Positions 13,667 through 14,449 of a DNA stretch of 14,449 nt are shown piece after piece. The DNA lies in assembly GCA_900319615.1 (NCBI GenBank), contig ONPE01000050.1:1-14449 (forward strand), read 5' to 3'. Position 1 is the stretch's first letter; every line of letters starts with the position of its first letter. The translations under genes and the position numbers were made by a program. The notes beneath the pieces are model-generated. The model was not told where the DNA came from. It saw nothing but the letters and a program-made list of their open reading frames with translations, and searched no databases. The stretch is from an uncultured Eubacteriales bacterium. GTDB taxonomy: Bacteria > Bacillota > Clostridia > Oscillospirales > Acutalibacteraceae.

Positions 13667-14449
13667 ATGAAAAAAACACCGTTTATGACCAAGGCGATGG
13701 CTGAACAAGTCATCCGCGACATCCCCACGCCGTTCCACATCTATGATGAAAAAGGCATCCGCGAGAACTGCCGCCGTCTGAACAAGGCTTTCTCATGGAA
13801 CAAGGGTTTCAAGGAGTATTTCGCGGTAAAAGCGACTCCGAACCCCTACCTGCTGTCCATATTCAAAGAGGAGGGCTGCGGCGTAGACTGCTCGTCGCTC
13901 GCCGAGCTCATCATGAGCGAGGCTTGCGGCTTCTCCGGCTCCGACGTGATGTTCTCGTCCAACGTCACCCCCGAGGCGGACATGATCAAGGCGTATCAGA
14001 TGGGCGCCTACATCAACCTCGACGACATCAATTTCGTGCCCTTTATCGAGCGCGTCTGCGGTGTGCCCGAGACCGTCTGCTGCCGTTATAACCCCGGCGG
14101 CACCTTTGAGCTCGCCGCGTCACGCACCGGCGTGCAGGTCATGGACAATCCCGGCGAGGCAAAGTACGGCATGACCGAGGATCAGATGGCAGAAGCGTTC
14201 ACCCGCCTTAAGGCTGACGGCGCGAAGCACTTCGGCATCCACGCCTTCCTCGCGTCCAATACCGTTTCAAACGAATACTACGCGGAGCTTGCGGCCATCC
14301 TGTTCAAGCTCGCCGTCCGTCTGCGCGACCGCTGCGGCGTGCATATCTCCTTTATCAATCTCTCCGGCGGTATCGGCGTAGATTACCGTCCCGAGGAGCC
14401 GACCAACGATATCTTCATCATCGGCGACCTCGTCCGTCAGAAGTTCGAA
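13667..14449 (+). CDS. lysA: Diaminopimelate decarboxylase-type PLP enzyme, 3'-truncated by the window end
   Basis: The open frame runs from an ATG at 13667 to the window edge without a stop, giving 261 residues. It is an alanine-racemase-fold (type III) PLP decarboxylase. The N terminus reads TPFHIYDEKGI, and the PLP lysine is Lys55 in YFAVKATPNP. SSLAEL and the glycine-rich SGGIGVDY segment (the family's GGG-type phosphate-binding loop) follow. The usual HxGS-type motif is replaced by GIHAFLASNT. LysA makes lysine from meso-diaminopimelate; diaminopimelate decarboxylase fits best, although an ornithine or carboxynorspermidine decarboxylase cannot be fully excluded without the C-terminal half. 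GGAGG (13655-13659) sits 7 nt before 13667; the in-frame ATG at 13661 is too close to it. Confidence 0.82.
   Translation, partial: MKKTPFMTKAMAEQVIRDIPTPFHIYDEKGIRENCRRLNKAFSWNKGFKEYFAVKATPNPYLLSIFKEEGCGVDCSSLAELIMSEACGFSGSDVMFSSNVTPEADMIKAYQMGAYINLDDINFVPFIERVCGVPETVCCRYNPGGTFELAASRTGVQVMDNPGEAKYGMTEDQMAEAFTRLKADGAKHFGIHAFLASNTVSNEYYAELAAILFKLAVRLRDRCGVHISFINLSGGIGVDYRPEEPTNDIFIIGDLVRQKFE

Overview
The window is chromosomal DNA from a moderately GC-rich member of the Clostridia, most likely Oscillospirales/Ruminococcaceae-like. This is inferred from gene content and order (rplS-lepB-rbgA-rnhB-yraN, and tig-clpP-clpX-lon-engB), strong AGGAGG-type ribosome binding sites, GC-ending codon preference, and intergenic palindromic repeats of the kind I associate with gut Clostridia. 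All recognised genes lie on the + strand.

Region 1 (1-3911) is a ribosome, secretion and nucleic-acid housekeeping cluster. It holds the 3' end of an RluA/RluD-type pseudouridine synthase, a structured leader with promoter and rplS (L19), lepB (signal peptidase I), rbgA (50S assembly GTPase), rnhB (RNase HII) and the overlapping yraN. Region 2 (3912-4484) has no credible gene; it is packed with repeats, a terminator and the thrC promoter. Region 3 (4485-6682) is thrC (threonine synthase) with a metallophosphoesterase gene overlapping its stop codon. Region 4 (6774-13624) is a proteostasis cluster: tig, clpP, clpX and lon, followed by engB. Trigger factor folds nascent chains, ClpX unfolds substrates for ClpP, Lon is an independent ATP-dependent protease, and EngB helps assemble the 50S subunit. 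Region 5 (13667-end) is a 3'-truncated lysA-type PLP decarboxylase.

The most unusual observation is in clpP. A perfect 30-bp in-frame tandem duplication (8529-8588) repeats the ten residues that carry the nucleophilic serine. The encoded protease has two GMAASMG motifs (Ser98 and Ser108), and neither serine keeps both family-typical spacings, to the oxyanion-loop glycines and to the catalytic His/Asp. The gene is also bracketed by inverted-repeat elements.

The second theme is intergenic repeats. There is a ~135-140 bp element with GTCATT(C/G)CGAGG ends (two long copies in opposite orientation plus derivatives), a double-hairpin GGGAGGTGG-type element (two copies), a heptanucleotide-repeat inverted element in front of rnhB, and an apparently shared ~65-bp sequence downstream of yraN and of lon. 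I found no CRISPR array, tRNA, rRNA, insertion sequence with a transposase, or new multi-gene system. Apart from the clpP duplication, the coding content is conserved housekeeping.
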